A stretch of 64,000 bases of DNA, taken from assembly GCA_026874595.1 (NCBI GenBank), contig CM049314.1, forward strand, positions 560,001-624,000. The letters run 5' to 3'. The translations under genes were made by a program, and so were the position numbers. The DNA comes from Sipunculus nudus. Its lineage: Eukaryota; Annelida; Sipuncula; Golfingiida; Sipunculidae. Positions 47,400-60,655 of this stretch are shown here, one piece after another (position 1 is the stretch's first letter; every line of letters starts with the position of its first letter). The notes beneath the pieces are model-generated. The model searched no databases, was not told the DNA's origin, and worked only from the letters and a program-made list of their open reading frames with translations.

Positions 47400-48500
47400 G
47401 CAAATTTTTCTGGTCAATTGTTACCATGGTAACGTATTTTGGGGGGAAAATCAGAAAATTCGAAAATTTCACTCCAAATTTCTCATTTTTTAAGTTAGGG
47501 AGGTCTAGTTTTTTGCATTGTGTAGCATTTAATATGCTCTATGGAAAATTAACGGAAGTCTCGCAAAATCTCGTGCCATTTGTCGTCAAATGAGACTTTT
47601 CAAGATTTCATTAAATACGATTTACAGGTGGCAGTTTTACAGCTAAGGTTCTGAAAGTGACATATTTTCTGTTGTTCTGTATTATCTCGAACTTGTTTTT
47701 TCATTTTTCGGAAATAGCCACCAGGGGGCGTGGTACTGGAAACACTGCAACTTAGCATTTTTCTGCAATACCAAAAAAAAATATTAAACGTGGCACAATG
47801 TTTACTGTCTTATCTGAAACTAGGATCGTCGGCTTATTCCTGCGTACATGTAGCTTTGCGCTGCTGTTACCATGGTAACCAAATTTTGGGGTAAAACTTG
47901 GCAATCTGAAAATAATAAGTTTTTTGCTTCTATCTCTGTTAATATTTATACTACAAGTGTCTAGTTTTCTGCATGAGGTAGCATTCCCTTGCCACTAATG
48001 CAGTTAATTGCAAGTCTCGTAGAATCTCGCTCTGTTTTCCGTCAAACGAGAAATTACGAGATTTCACAGAAATGCATATAACTTGGTCACCTTTTCGGCT
48101 AAAGAGGAGCAGTTTTCAGCATTTTGTTGCGTTTTGGGAGCTTAACAAGATAATAACTTATATCTCGCCACATCTCGTACCATCTCCCGCCAAACGAGAA
48201 TATTCGAGAATTCGAACAAATGTCTTTATCTCTGTCATTTGAATGCCAGAGATTTTATTTTTCTATTGTTCAAGATTCACTTGACTAGTTTGAAGTGACA
48301 AAATTGAATATCTCGTCATATCTCGCATCATTTCTTGTCAAACGAGAACATGGGACCATTCAAAGATACGCCTTTAATTCTGTTATTTTAATGCTGAAGA
48401 CCTTTAGTTTTCAGCATTCGATAGCGTCTAACACTCTCGGTCACATTATGTGTTTATATTGTAAGTTTCGTCAAATCTGGGATCGTTTTTTCTTCAAATA
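47400..48500 (-). repeat. Degenerate 148-bp monomer region, unit F
   Basis: X-box-like motifs at 47420-47433 and 47866-47879; intact CTCF-type core at 47717-47729. Confidence 0.73.
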
Positions 48501-48903
48501 AAAAAGTACATCCTATTGCCGTGACCATAAGTGGCGGCAGTATGTGATAGTAAATGTCGGCAGGGGCATTACACTTGACAGTTGGAGCCGTGTTCTATGG
48601 GTGTGCGATGGCCCATGAAGAAGACTTCTATTGTGTTGTTTTCGTCTTCCTTTGATTGCTGCTTCGTAAGCTTCACAGACCAGCGCCAACCACCTGGTTG
48701 CCATGTGTCCTCAATGTAAACAACCTTTGCTGTTTTCCTTTCCCTAAGATATGTATGGTAGCCTGTTCACTTGTCCTTAGATTGTTTATTGTTGGTGTAT
48801 TGAAGTAAAATAAAATGCCAGGTTTTCCTGCATATTGATTGTAAATTGAATAAAATCATACAATAACCAACCAATGTTCTATGACCACTATTTCAGATTT
48901 GAG

Positions 48904-50731
48904 ATCAGAACAATTGATTTCTGCATAAACCACTATGACCAGATTTGATCAACTTTAAAGTGGTCTATATTTTTTTCTGAAGAAGTTGAGCTATATGCTT
49001 GGAGATGCCAGCCAGTGGGTGTGAATGGATTGCAATGAAACCCAAGCCAGGTGTTTGTGAAGAGTCTGGTGGAGATGAAGGGGGCCAAAACCTATTTGAC
49101 TGTGTATAAGCATAAACTGGCCTGAAATCAGGTTTCTGGGGGCATGAAATTTTTGTTTGTGGGAACAGGGTAATATTTTCTTGTTTCCCTGTATATACAC
49201 ACTAAACTGGGCCTAATGACACCAAAACCAGGTTTGTGGGACCATCAGTACGGATTTGAGGGGGGAAAATGGATTTTATCTGTATATCACTATGTTCACT
49301 GTGTCCAGATTTGGAAATTCAAACTGGTCCTAATTTTTTTTCTGATGGAGTTGAGCCAAATGCTTTGAGATACCAGCCAGTGGGTGTAAATGGATTGCAA
49401 TGATACCCAAACCAGGAGTGTGTGTTGAGTTTTGTGGAGATGAGGGGGGCCAGAACCTATCTGACTGTGTATAAGCATAAACTGGCCTGAAATCAGGTTT
49501 CTGGGGGCTTGAAATTCTTGTTTGTGTCAACAGGGTAATATTATCTTGTTTCCCTTTATATACACCTTGAATTGGGCCTAATGACACCTAAACCATGCTT
49601 TAGGGACCATCATTACAGATTTGAGGTAAATAAAATGGATTTTCCCTGTATATCACTATGTTCACTGTGTCCAGATTTGGGAATTCAAACTGGCCCTAAT
49701 TTTTTTTCTGAGGGAGTTGAGCCAAATGCTTGGTGATGCCAGCCAGTGGGTGTAAATGGATTGCAATGATACCCAAACCAGGAGTGTGTGTTGAGTTTTG
49801 TGGATATGAAGGGGGCCAGAACCTATTTGACTGTGTATAAGCATAAACTGGCCTGAAATCAGGTTTCTGGGGGCATGAAATTTTTGTTTGTGGGAACAGG
49901 GTAATATTTTCTTGTTTCCCTGTATATACACCCTAAACTGGGCCTAATGACACCAAAACCAGGTTTGTGGGACCATCAGTACAGATTTGAGGGGGGAAAA
50001 TGGATTTTCTCTGTATATCACTATGTTCACTGTGTCCAGATTTGGAAATTCAAACTGGCCCTAATTTTTTTTCTGAGGGAGTTGAGCCAAATGCTTGGTG
50101 ATGCCAGCCAGTGGGTGTAAATGGATTGCAATGATACCCAAACCAGGAGTGTGTGTTGAGTTTTGTGGGGATGAGGGGGGCCAGAACCTATTTGACTGTG
50201 TATAAGCATAAACTGGCCTGAAATCAGGTTTCTGGGGGCATGAAATTTTTGTTTGTGGGAACAGGGTAATATTATCTTGTTTCCCTGTATATACACACTA
50301 AACTGGGCCTAATGACACCAAAACCAGGTTTGTGGGACCATCAGTACAGATTTGAGGGGAAAAAATGGATTTTTTCTGTATATCACTATGTCCACTGTGT
50401 CCAGATTTGGAAATTCAAACTGGCCCTAATTTTTTTTCTGAGGGATTTGAACCAAATGCTTTGAGATTCCAGCCAGTGGGTGTAAATGGATTGCAATGAT
50501 AGCCAAACCAGGTGTGTGTGATGAGTCTGGTGGAAATGAGGTGGTCCAAAACACTATTTGCCTGTGTATAATAAGCCATATACTGTCCTCAGCTGAAATC
50601 AGCTTTCTGGGGGCTTGAAATGTTTGCTGGTGGGAACAAGGTAATATTATCTTGTTATCATGGATATACACCCTAAAATGGGTCTAAGAACACCAAATAC
50701 ATGCATGTTGGACCATGAGTACAGATTTGAG
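48904..50731 (-). repeat. 365-bp satellite array, unit F
   Basis: Nearly identical to the unit E array. A visible difference is one extra A in the A-run near 49933 (CCCTAAACTGG versus CCCTAACTGG). Confidence 0.92.
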
Positions 50732-51114
50732 GTAACAAATTGTCTGTCTATAAATTAAAAAAAATCAAATATCAAACTGTTATAAACATGTATCAATATA
50801 TTTAATAAAATCTCTTTTCATCCAATGAATTGCATCTTATTTTTTTATAAATAAACCATGATATTCAATTACATCCAGTAATAAAAAATAAAAATAAAAT
50901 GAATAAAAGTTTTTTTGTTTTTGTTTTTGTTTTTTTTTGGGGGGGGGAGTGTTTGTGTTTTTTTTTTTGCAGTAAAATCCAGGCTTCTCTTTGGATCCCG
51001 GCGGTGGGCGAGGGTACAATGGACACCACACAACATTTGAAAGAACATTTTTTTCTGCTGTTATTGGATGACCAAGTCTCTATGAATTTAAAAAAAAATA
51101 TTTTTTCCGTTATT

Positions 51115-52985
51115 CAAGATGACAGTGAAAATGACCCTATTTTTTCAATCATTCACCACTCTTTTCGAGCGTTCATCGAATAAGAAAGAGCCCGTCCCAC
51201 CGCATTTCCTGCGAGGGTTCGTTTCTTCAGAGTCCAAACAATCCTACAGGGGCGGGGTTTAGTCCATCTCGTCTTAAATTTGTGTCCGGGGCACGGCAAA
51301 CATTATGAAAGCGGACAAAAACTTTCATACGGCTGGTAAATGCGTTTATATGTAAACGCGGGGAATTCCCGGACAATTCACGGAGAGATTTTATATGCAA
51401 TGATACTTTTAATTATACGTTAAAATCATTTAAAATCTACCACTATATTACTCTAAAGACATTTATTCACTGTTAAATTACCGAAATAATAACCAGCGCA
51501 AACAATGTGGGACTGCCACTAACACCAATCTGGATCACCAGCTAACATTGACTGACTACCGATCTTACATCAGACGAAAACGCTAAACACTATAAATTTT
51601 TTCAAACAGTTTACTGTGCAAACCGTAACAAAACCATGCAGGATATCAAATTTACAGGTTCTTAAGGAAATATGATACAAAACATAAATTGTACCTTTGC
51701 TTACATTTAATAATATCATCATGATGAATTCTCCGCGAATTCTCCGGCTGTCCGCGTTATAGATGTATATGTATTTATTAATGACAAAAATTGACATACA
51801 ATTTTATGGATACCCGTATAATTGCGGTTTTCTGGACCGTCCCAGCCCACAGGTAGGATAATATGGATTCCCGACAATATTCTAATGACCGTTCCCTGAG
51901 CTGGAACGGGCTAAGAAGGTCCCTGTCATTTTTTTAATTGTCAATTCCCAGGTTTTTCGGATAAAAAAATGGCCCAATCCTTCATTCAATCTCCAGCCTC
52001 TTCTGGCGTTCGGGTTTAAAAAAGAGCCCGTCCCATGCCTATTTCAGCTAGGACTGCAAACTCTGGGGTCAAAACAACTCAACTACGGCTTGGGATTACT
52101 AACTTTCCTCTTAAATTTCCATCGCGCCCGTGTCAAGTGTACCGTTTTATTCACAAACGTGCGGCAGGCGCCAAAAAATTTGACAGCACCCCTCTCTCAA
52201 GCCAGAATATATTTTTATATATCAAGTCCTAACCCACCACGGAACTAGGGCCTCAAATTTTTTTATCTTATTACTTACCACTTCAGACTCCTTAAAAGTC
52301 TCTCCTTTTTTAACCAAAGATTCCAATTTTTAAAATATTATTAAATTTCACATTACAGATAACCTACACCAAGGGGACATTACAGTTAATCCGTGATGGG
52401 CAGGACTTCTTGGAATTTTATAATTCCCGGACGCAGGCTGACCGACTGCCTTTTTTCTTCAAGGACAGCCCTAATTTAAGCCATCATCAGACTTGAAGAT
52501 GTCCTCAGGCCGACCTATTTGTCCAGGAATGAAAGGTCACGTCTCCCTTACCCAGAGGTTGGGTCTCTGTCTAACACGAACGCGGCTTCGCTTGCATTTC
52601 GGCATTCTGGACGTTCAACTCTTCAAGTTTCATTTTCAGTGCTTTTCTTATTTCCAGCACTCAAGAATAGGAGAACTGCAAGGATTCAGTTGGACTTCCT
52701 TTATTTTATTTCTTTCCAAAAATGGATTATCCTGTATAGGATGGCTACTAATAATAACACTATTAATGTCTCTCTATCCGTCTCTCTGTCTGTCTCTCTG
52801 TCTACTCCTCTTTGACTTTTGAAAATCAGCAAGACCTTATTCATATGTGCTACTGTTTTCCCATGATAGAGGTTTTTCATTTGATCAGATCCAAATGTTC
52901 CCTGTCTGTCTGCCTAGTAACTGTCCATCTATTTCGCTGTCTTATTTCCGGTCACTTCCGGCAAGCGTTCGACCTCAGGTCGTCT
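51115..52985 (+). repeat. Promoter-like module, F/G junction
   Basis: Nearly identical to the copy at 45260-47130; differences are mainly single-base indels (for example in the run near 52012 and at 52678). Confidence 0.6.
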
Positions 52986-53254
52986 AGTTTGTTTGTTTGT
53001 CTGTCTGTTTGTCTGTATGTACACGCGCTAGAGGCCACAGTTTTTAAGCAATCGCTCTGAAACTTATACATAAACTGTAAGATCTGTTCTCCTCGGAGCC
53101 TATTGTTTTTGGTGATGATCGGTCAAAGGTCAAGGTCAGGGTCACCAAAAAACCTAAAATCTTTATTTTCTTCATATCTTCGTCAATAATAATCGTAGCC
53201 GCATAATCTGTAGCTCATTTTATTCCTCACTATGTTAGCTTTCCAAGTGCTGGC

Positions 53255-54355
53255 AAATTTTTCTGGTCAATTGTTACCATGGTAACGTATTTGGGGGGAA
53301 AATCAGAAAATTCGAAAATTTCACTCCAAATTTCTCATTTTTTAAGTTAGGGAGGTCTAGTTTTTTGCATTGTGTAGCATTTAATATGCTCTATGGAAAA
53401 TTAACGGAAGTCTCGCAAAATCTCGTGCCATTTGTCGTCAAATGAGACTTTTCAAGATTTCATTAAATACGATTTACAGGTGGCAGTTTTACAGCTAAGG
53501 TTCTGAAAGTGACATATTTTCTGTTGTTCTGTATTATCTCGAACTTGTTTTTTTCATTTTTCGGAAATAGCCACCAGGGGGGCGTGGTACTGGAAACACT
53601 GCACTTAGCATTTTTCTGCAATACCAAAAAAAAAATATTAAACGTGGCACAATGTTTACTGTCTTATCTGAAACTAGGATCGTCGGCTTATTCCTGCGTA
53701 CATGTAGCTTTGCGCTGCTGTTACCATGGTAACCAAATTTTGGGGTAAAACTTGGCAATCTGAAAATAATAAGTTTTTTGCTTCTATCTCTGTTAATATT
53801 TATACTACAAGTGTCTAGTTTTCTGCATGAGGTAGCATTCCCTTGCCACTAATGCAGTTAATTGCAAGTCTCGTAGAATCTCGCTCTGTTTTCCGTCAAA
53901 CGAGAAATTACGAGATTTCACAGAAATGCATATAACTTGGTCACCTTTTCGGCTAAAGAGGAGCAGTTTTCAGCATTTTGTTGCGTTTTGGGAGCTTAAC
54001 AAGATAATAACTTATATCTCGCCACATCTCGTACCATCTCCCGCCAAACGAGAATATTCGAGAATTCGAACAAATGTCTTTATCTCTGTCATTTGAATGC
54101 CAGAGATTTTATTTTTCTATTGTTCAAGATTCACTTGACTAGTTTGAAGTGACAAAATTGAATATCTCGTCATATCTCGCATCATTTCTTGTCAAACGAG
54201 AACATGGGACCATTCAAAGATACGCCTTTAATTCTGTTATTTTAATGCTGAAGACCTTTAGTTTTCAGCATTCGATAGCGTCTAACACTCTCGGTCACAT
54301 TATGTGTTTATATTGTAAAGTTTCGTCAAATCTGGGATCGTTTTTTCTTCAAATA
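53255..54355 (-). repeat. Degenerate 148-bp monomer region, unit G
   Basis: X-box-like motifs at 53273-53286 and 53720-53733; CTCF-type core with six Gs at 53570-53583. Confidence 0.73.
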
Positions 54356-54758
54356 AAAAAGTACATCCTATTGCCGTGACCATAAGTGGCGGCAGTATGT
54401 GATAGTAAATGTCGGCAGGGGCATTACACTTGACAGTTGGAGCCGTGTTCTATGGGTGTGCGATGGCCCATGAAGAAGACTTCTATTGTGTTGTTTTCGT
54501 CTTCCTTTGATTGCTGCTTCGTAAGCTTCACAGACCAGCGCCAACCACCTGGTTGCCATGTGTCCTCAATGTAAACAACCTTTGCTGTTTTCCTTTCCCT
54601 AAGATATGTATGGTAGCCTGTTCACTTGTCCTTAGATTGTTTATTGTTGGTGTATTGAAGTAAAATAAAATGCCAGGTTTTCCTGCATATTGATTGTAAA
54701 TTGAATAAAATCATACAATAACCAACCAATGTTCTATGACCACTATTTCAGATTTGAG

Positions 54759-56581
54759 ATCAGAACAATTGATTTCTGCATAAACCACTATGACAGATTT
54801 GATCAACTTTAAAGTGGTCTATATTTTTTTCTGAAGAAGTTGAGCTATATGCTTGGAGATGCCAGCCAGTGGGTGTGAATGGATTGCAATGAAACCCAAG
54901 CCAGGTGTTTGTGAAGAGTCTGGTGGAGATGAAGGGGGCCAAAACCTATTTGACTGTGTATAAGCATAAACTGGCCTGAAATCAGGTTTCTGGGGGCATG
55001 AAATTTTTGTTTGTGGGAACAGGGTAATATTTTCTTGTTTCCCTGTATATACACCCTTAACTGGGCCTAATGACACCAAAACCAGGTTTGTGGGACCATC
55101 AGTACAGATTTGAGGGGAAAAAAATGGATTTTATCTGTATATCACTATGTTCACTGTGTCCAGATTTGGAAATTCAAACTGGTCCTAATTTTTTTTCTGA
55201 TGGAGTTGAGCCAAATGCTTTGAGATACCAGCCAGTGGGTGTTAATGGATTGCAATGATACCAAACCAGGTGTGTGTGTTGAGTTTTGTGGAGATGAGGG
55301 GGGCCAGAACCTATTTGAATGTGTATAAGCATAAACTGGCCTGAAATCAGGTTTCTGGGGGCTTGAAATTCTTGTTTGTGTCAGCAGGGTAATATTATCT
55401 TGTTTCCCTGTATATACACCTTGAATTGGGCCTAATGACACCTAAACCATGTTTTAGGGACCATCATTACAGATTTGAGGTAAAAAAAATGGATTTTCCC
55501 TGTATATCACTATGTTCACTGTGTCCAGATTTGGAAATTCAAACTGGTCCTAATTTTTTTTCTGAGGGAGTTGAGCCAAATGCTTGGTGATGCCAGCCAG
55601 TGGGTGTAAATGGATTGCAATGATACCCAAACCAGGAGTGTGTGTTGAGTTTTGGATATGAAGGGGGCCAGAACCTATTTGACTGTGTATAAGCATAAAC
55701 TGGCCTGACATCAGGTTTCTGGGGGCATGGAATTTTTGTTTGTGGGAACAGGGTAATATTATCTTGTTTCCCTGTATATACACCCTAAACTGGGCCTAAT
55801 GACACCAAAACCAGGTTTGTGGGACCATCAGTACAGATTTGAGGGGGAAAAATGGATTTTCTCTGTATATCACTGTGTTCACTGTGTCCAGATTTGGAAA
55901 TTCAAACTGGCCCTAATTTTTTTTCTGAGGGAGTTGAGCCAAATGCTTGGTGATGCCAGCCAGTGGGTGTAAATGGATTGCAATGATACCCAAACCAGGA
56001 GTGTGTGTTGAGTTTTGTGGAGATGAGGGGGGCCAGAACCTATTTGACTGTGTATAAGCATAAACTGGCCTGAAATCAGGTTTCTGGGGGCATGAAATTT
56101 TTGTTTGTGGGAACAGGGTAATATTATCTTGTTTCCCTGTATATACACCCTAAACTGGGCCTAATGACACCAAAACCAGGTTTGTGGGACCATCAGTACA
56201 GATTTGAGGGGGAAAAATGGATTTTCTCTGTATATCACTATGTCCACTGTGTCCAGATTTGGAAATTCAAACTGGCCCTAATTTTTTTTTCTGAGGGATT
56301 TGAACCTAATGCTTAGAGATTCCAGCCAGTGGGTGTAAATGGATTGCAATGATAGCCAAACCAGGTGTGTGTGATGAGTCTGGTGGAGATGAGGTGGTCC
56401 AAAACACTATTTGCCTGTGTATAATAAGCCATAAGTCCTCAGCTGAAATCAGCTTTCTGGGGGCTTGAAATGTTTGCTGGTGGGAACAAGGTAATATTAT
56501 CTTGTTATCATGGATATACACCCTAAAATGGGCCTGAGAACACCAAATACATGCATGTTGGACCATGAGTACAGATTTGAG
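54759..56581 (-). repeat. 365-bp satellite array, unit G
   Basis: It starts E/F-like and becomes H-like between about 54800 and 55055. A 4-base loss near 55655 (TTTTGGATATG) is private to this copy. Confidence 0.92.
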
Positions 56582-56959
56582 GTAACAAATTGTCTGTCTA
56601 TAAATTAAAAAAAAAATCAAATATCAAACTGTTATAAACATGTATCAATATATTTAATAAAATCTCTTTTCATCCAATGAATTGCATCTTATTTTTTTAA
56701 TAAATAAACCATGATATTCAACTACATCCAGTAATAAAAAATAAAAATAAAATGAATAAAAGTTTTTTTGTTTTTTGTTTTTTTTTTGGGGGGGGGGGGG
56801 TGGTTGTGTTTTTTTGCAGTAAAATCCAGGCTTCTCTTTGGATCCCGGCGGTGGGCGAGGGTACAATGGACACCACACAACATTTGAAAGAACATTTTTT
56901 TTCTGCTGTTATTGGATGACCAAGTCTCTATGAATTTAAAAAAAATATTTATTCCGTTA

Positions 56960-58865
56960 TTCAAGATGACAGTGAAAATGACCCTATTTTTTCAATCATT
57001 CACCACTCTTTTCGAGCGTTCATCGAATAAGAAAGAGCCCGTCCCACCGCATTTCCTGCGAGGGTTCGTTTCTTCAGAGTCCAAACAATCCTACCGGGGC
57101 GGGGTTTAGTCCATCTCGTCTTAAATTTGTGTCCGGGACACGGCAAACTTTATGAAAGCGGACAAAAACTTTCATACGGCTGGTAAATGCGTTTATATGT
57201 AAACGCGGGGAATTCCCGGAGAAATCACGGAGAGATTTTATATGCAATGATACTTTTAATTACACGTTAAAATCATTTAAAATCTACCACTCTATTACTC
57301 TAAAGACATTTATTCACTGTTAAATTACCGAAATAATAACCAGCGCAAACAATGTGGGACTGCCACTAACACCAATCTGGATCACCAGCTAACATTGACT
57401 ACCGATCTTACATCAGACGAAAACGCTAAACACTATATATTTTTTCAACAGTTTACTGTGCAAACCGTAACAAAACCATGCAGGATATCAAATTTACAGG
57501 TTCTTAAGGAAATATGATACAAAACATAAATTGTACCTTTGCTCACATTTAATAATATCATCATGATGAATTCTCCGCGAATTCTCCAGCTGTCCGCGTT
57601 ATAGATGTATATGTATTTATTAATGACAAAAATTGACATACAATTTTATGGATACCCGTATAATTGCGGTTTTCTGGACCGTCCCAGCCCACAGGTAGGA
57701 TAATATGGATTCCCGACAATATTCTAATGACCGTTCCCTGAGCTGGAACGGGCTAAGAAGGTCCCTGTCATTTTTTTAATTGTCAATTCCCAGGTTTTTC
57801 GGAGAAAAAAATGGCCCAATCCTTCATTCAATCTCCAGCCTCTTCTGGCGTTCCGGGTTTAAAAAAGAGCCCGTCCCATGCCTATTTCAGCTAGGACTGC
57901 GAACTCTGGGGTCAAAACAACTCAACTACGGCTTGGGATTACCACCTTTCCTCTTAAATATCCATCGCGCCCGTGTCAAGTGTACCGTTATTATTCACAA
58001 ACGTGCGGCAGGCGCCAAAAAATTTGACAGCACCCCTTTCGGATGCCAGAATATATTTTTATATATAAAGTCCAAACCCACCACGGAACTAGGGACTCAC
58101 AATTTTTTATCTTATTACTTACCATTTCAGACTCCTTAAAAATCACCGCTTTCCTTTTTTAACCAAAGATTCCAATTTTTTAACATATATTAAATTTCAC
58201 ATTACAGATAACTTACACCAAGGGGACATTACAGTTAATCCGTGATGGGCAGGACTTCTTGGAATATTATAATTCCCGGACGCAGGCTGACCGGCTAACC
58301 TTTTTTCTTCAAGGAAAGCCCTAATTTAAGCCGAGACCTTAAAGGATGGTCTAGATAGGCACCTAGCTTGTCCAGGAATGAAAGGTCACGTCTCCCTTAC
58401 CCAGATGTCGGGTCTCTGTCTAACACGAACGCGGCTTCGCTTGCATTTCGGCATTCTGGACGTTCAACTCTTCAAGTTTCATTTTCATCGCTTTTTCTTA
58501 TTTCCAGCACTCAAGAATAGAAGAAGTATTCAGTTGGATTTGTATTATTTTTTATTTCTGTCAAAAAGTGATTGTCCTGTACAGGATAGCTACTAATAAT
58601 AACACTAATAATGTGTCTCCAGCTGTCTGTCTCTCTGCCTGTCTGTCTGTCTGTCTGTCTGTCTCTCTGTCTGTCTACTCCTCTTTGACTTTTGAAAATC
58701 AGCAAGACCTTATTCATATGTGCTACTGTTTCCCCCATGATAGAGGTTTTTCATTTGATCAGATCCGAATGTTCCCTGTCTGTCTGTCTGCCTGCCTAGT
58801 AACTGTCCATCTAATTCGCTGTCTTATTTCCGGTCACTTCCGGCAAGCGCGTGACCTCTGGTCAT
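56960..58865 (+). repeat. Promoter-like module, G/H junction
   Basis: This is a more diverged copy with private changes between 58015 and 58360. It shares them with the copy at 62850-64000. Confidence 0.58.
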
Positions 58866-59139
58866 CTAGTTTGTTTGTCTGTCTGTCTGTTTGTCTGTAT
58901 GTACACGCGCTACAGGCCACAGTTTTTTAAGCAATCGCTCTGAAACTTATACATTAAGTGTAAGATTGGTTCTCCTCGGAGCCTATTGTTTTTGGTCATG
59001 ATCGGTCAAAGGTCAAGGTCAGGGTCACCAAAAAACCTAACATTTTTACTTTCTTCATATCTTTGTCAATAATAATCGTAGCCGCATAATCTGTAGCTCA
59101 TTTTATTCCTCTTTATGTTAGCTTTCCAAGTGCTAGCAA

Positions 59140-60240
59140 ATTTTTCTGGTCAATTGTTACCATCGTAACGTATTTTTTGGGGAAAATCAGAAAATTCGAA
59201 AATTTCACTCCAAATTTCTCATTTTTTAAGTTAGAGAGGTCTAGTTTTTTGCATTGTGTAGCATTTAATATGCTCTATGGAAAATTAACGGAAGTCTCGC
59301 AAAATCTCGTGCCATTTGTCGTCAAATGAGACTTTTCGAGATTTCATTAAAAACGATTTAGAGGTGGCAGTTTTACAGCAAAGGTTCTAAAAGTGACATA
59401 TTTTCTGTTTTTCTGTATTATCTCGAACTTGTTTTTTCATTTTTTGAAATTAGCCACCAGGGGGCGTGGTACTAGAAACACTGCAACTTACCATTTTTCT
59501 GCAATACCAAAAAAAATATTAAACGTGGCACAATGTTTACTGTCTTATCTGAAACTAGGATCGTCGGCTTATTCCTGCGTACATGTAGCTTTGCGCTGCT
59601 GTTACCATGGTAACCAAATTTTGGGGTAAAACTTGGCAATCTGAAAAATCGGAGTTTTTTGCTTCTATCTCTGTTGATATTTATACTACAAGTGTCTAGT
59701 TTTTTTTTTTTTGCATGAGGTAGCATTCCCTTGCCACTAATGCAGTTAATTGCAAGTCTCGTAGAATCTCGCTCTGTTTTCCGTCAAACGAGAAATTACG
59801 AGATTACACAGAAATGCTTATAACTTGGTCACCTTTTCGGCTAAAGAGGAGCAGTTTTCAGCATTTTGTTGCGTTTTGGGAGCTTAACAAGATAATAACT
59901 TATATCTCGCCACATCTCGTACCATCTCCCGCCAAACGAGAATATTCGAGAATTCGAACAAATGTCTATATCTCTGTCATTTTAATGCCAGAGATTTTAT
60001 TTTTCTATTGTTCAAGATTCACTTGACTAGTTTGAAGTGACAAAATTGAATATCTCGTCATATCTCGCATCATTTCTTGTCAAACGAGAACATGGGACCA
60101 TTCAAAGATACGCCTATAATTCTGTTATTTTAATGCTGAAGACCTTTAGTTTTCAGCATTCGATAGCGTCTAACACTCTCGGTCACATTATGTATTTTTA
60201 TTGTAAGTTTCATCAAATCTGGGATCGTTTTTTCTTCAAA
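59140..60240 (-). repeat. Degenerate 148-bp monomer region, unit H
   Basis: X-box-like motif at 59601-59614 and a decayed one at 59156-59169; CTCF-type core at 59453-59465. Confidence 0.73.
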
Positions 60241-60254
60241 TAAAAAAGTACATC

Positions 60255-60446
60255 CTATTGCCGTGACCATAAGTGGCGGCAGTATGTGATAGTAAATGTC
60301 GGCAGGGGCATTACACTTGACAGTTGGAGCCATGTTCTATGGGTGTGCGATGGACCATGAATAGGACTTCTATTGTGTTGTTATCGTCTTCCTTTGATTG
60401 CTGCTTCGTAAGCTTCACAGACCAGCGCCAACCACCTGGTTGCCAC
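60255..60446 (-). pseudogene. Broken copy of the 63-codon frame, unit H
   Basis: It has the same internal stop as unit D, and in addition the start ATG is changed to GTG (CAC on the plus strand at 60444-60446). Confidence 0.35.
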
Positions 60447-60655
60447 GTGTCCTCAATGTAAACAACCTTTGCTGTTTTCCTTTCCCTAAGATATGTATGG
60501 TAGCCTGTTCACTTGTCCTTAGATTGTTTATTGTTGGTGTATTGAAGTAAAATAAAATGCCAGGTTTTCCTGCATATTGATTGTAAATTGAATAAAATCA
60601 TACAAGAACCAACCAATGTTCTATGACCACTATTTCAGATTTGAGATCAGAACAA

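Larger units (their letters stand above)
45791..51645 (-). repeat. Long tandem repeat, unit F (about 5.85 kb, minus orientation)
   Basis: This is the short form of the unit: promoter-like module, one hairpin (47117-47129), a single degenerate 148-bp region, the 63-codon frame and the five-monomer satellite array. It shares a private satellite variant (ACGGATTT in place of ACAGATTT) with unit E at 43396 and about 49248. Confidence 0.93.
51646..57487 (-). repeat. Long tandem repeat, unit G (about 5.84 kb, minus orientation)
   Basis: It matches unit F up to about 54800, inside the fifth satellite monomer, and then matches unit H (shift 5888), including a shared deletion near 56431 (CATAAGTCCTC versus CATATACTGTCCTC in E and F). 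Confidence 0.93.
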
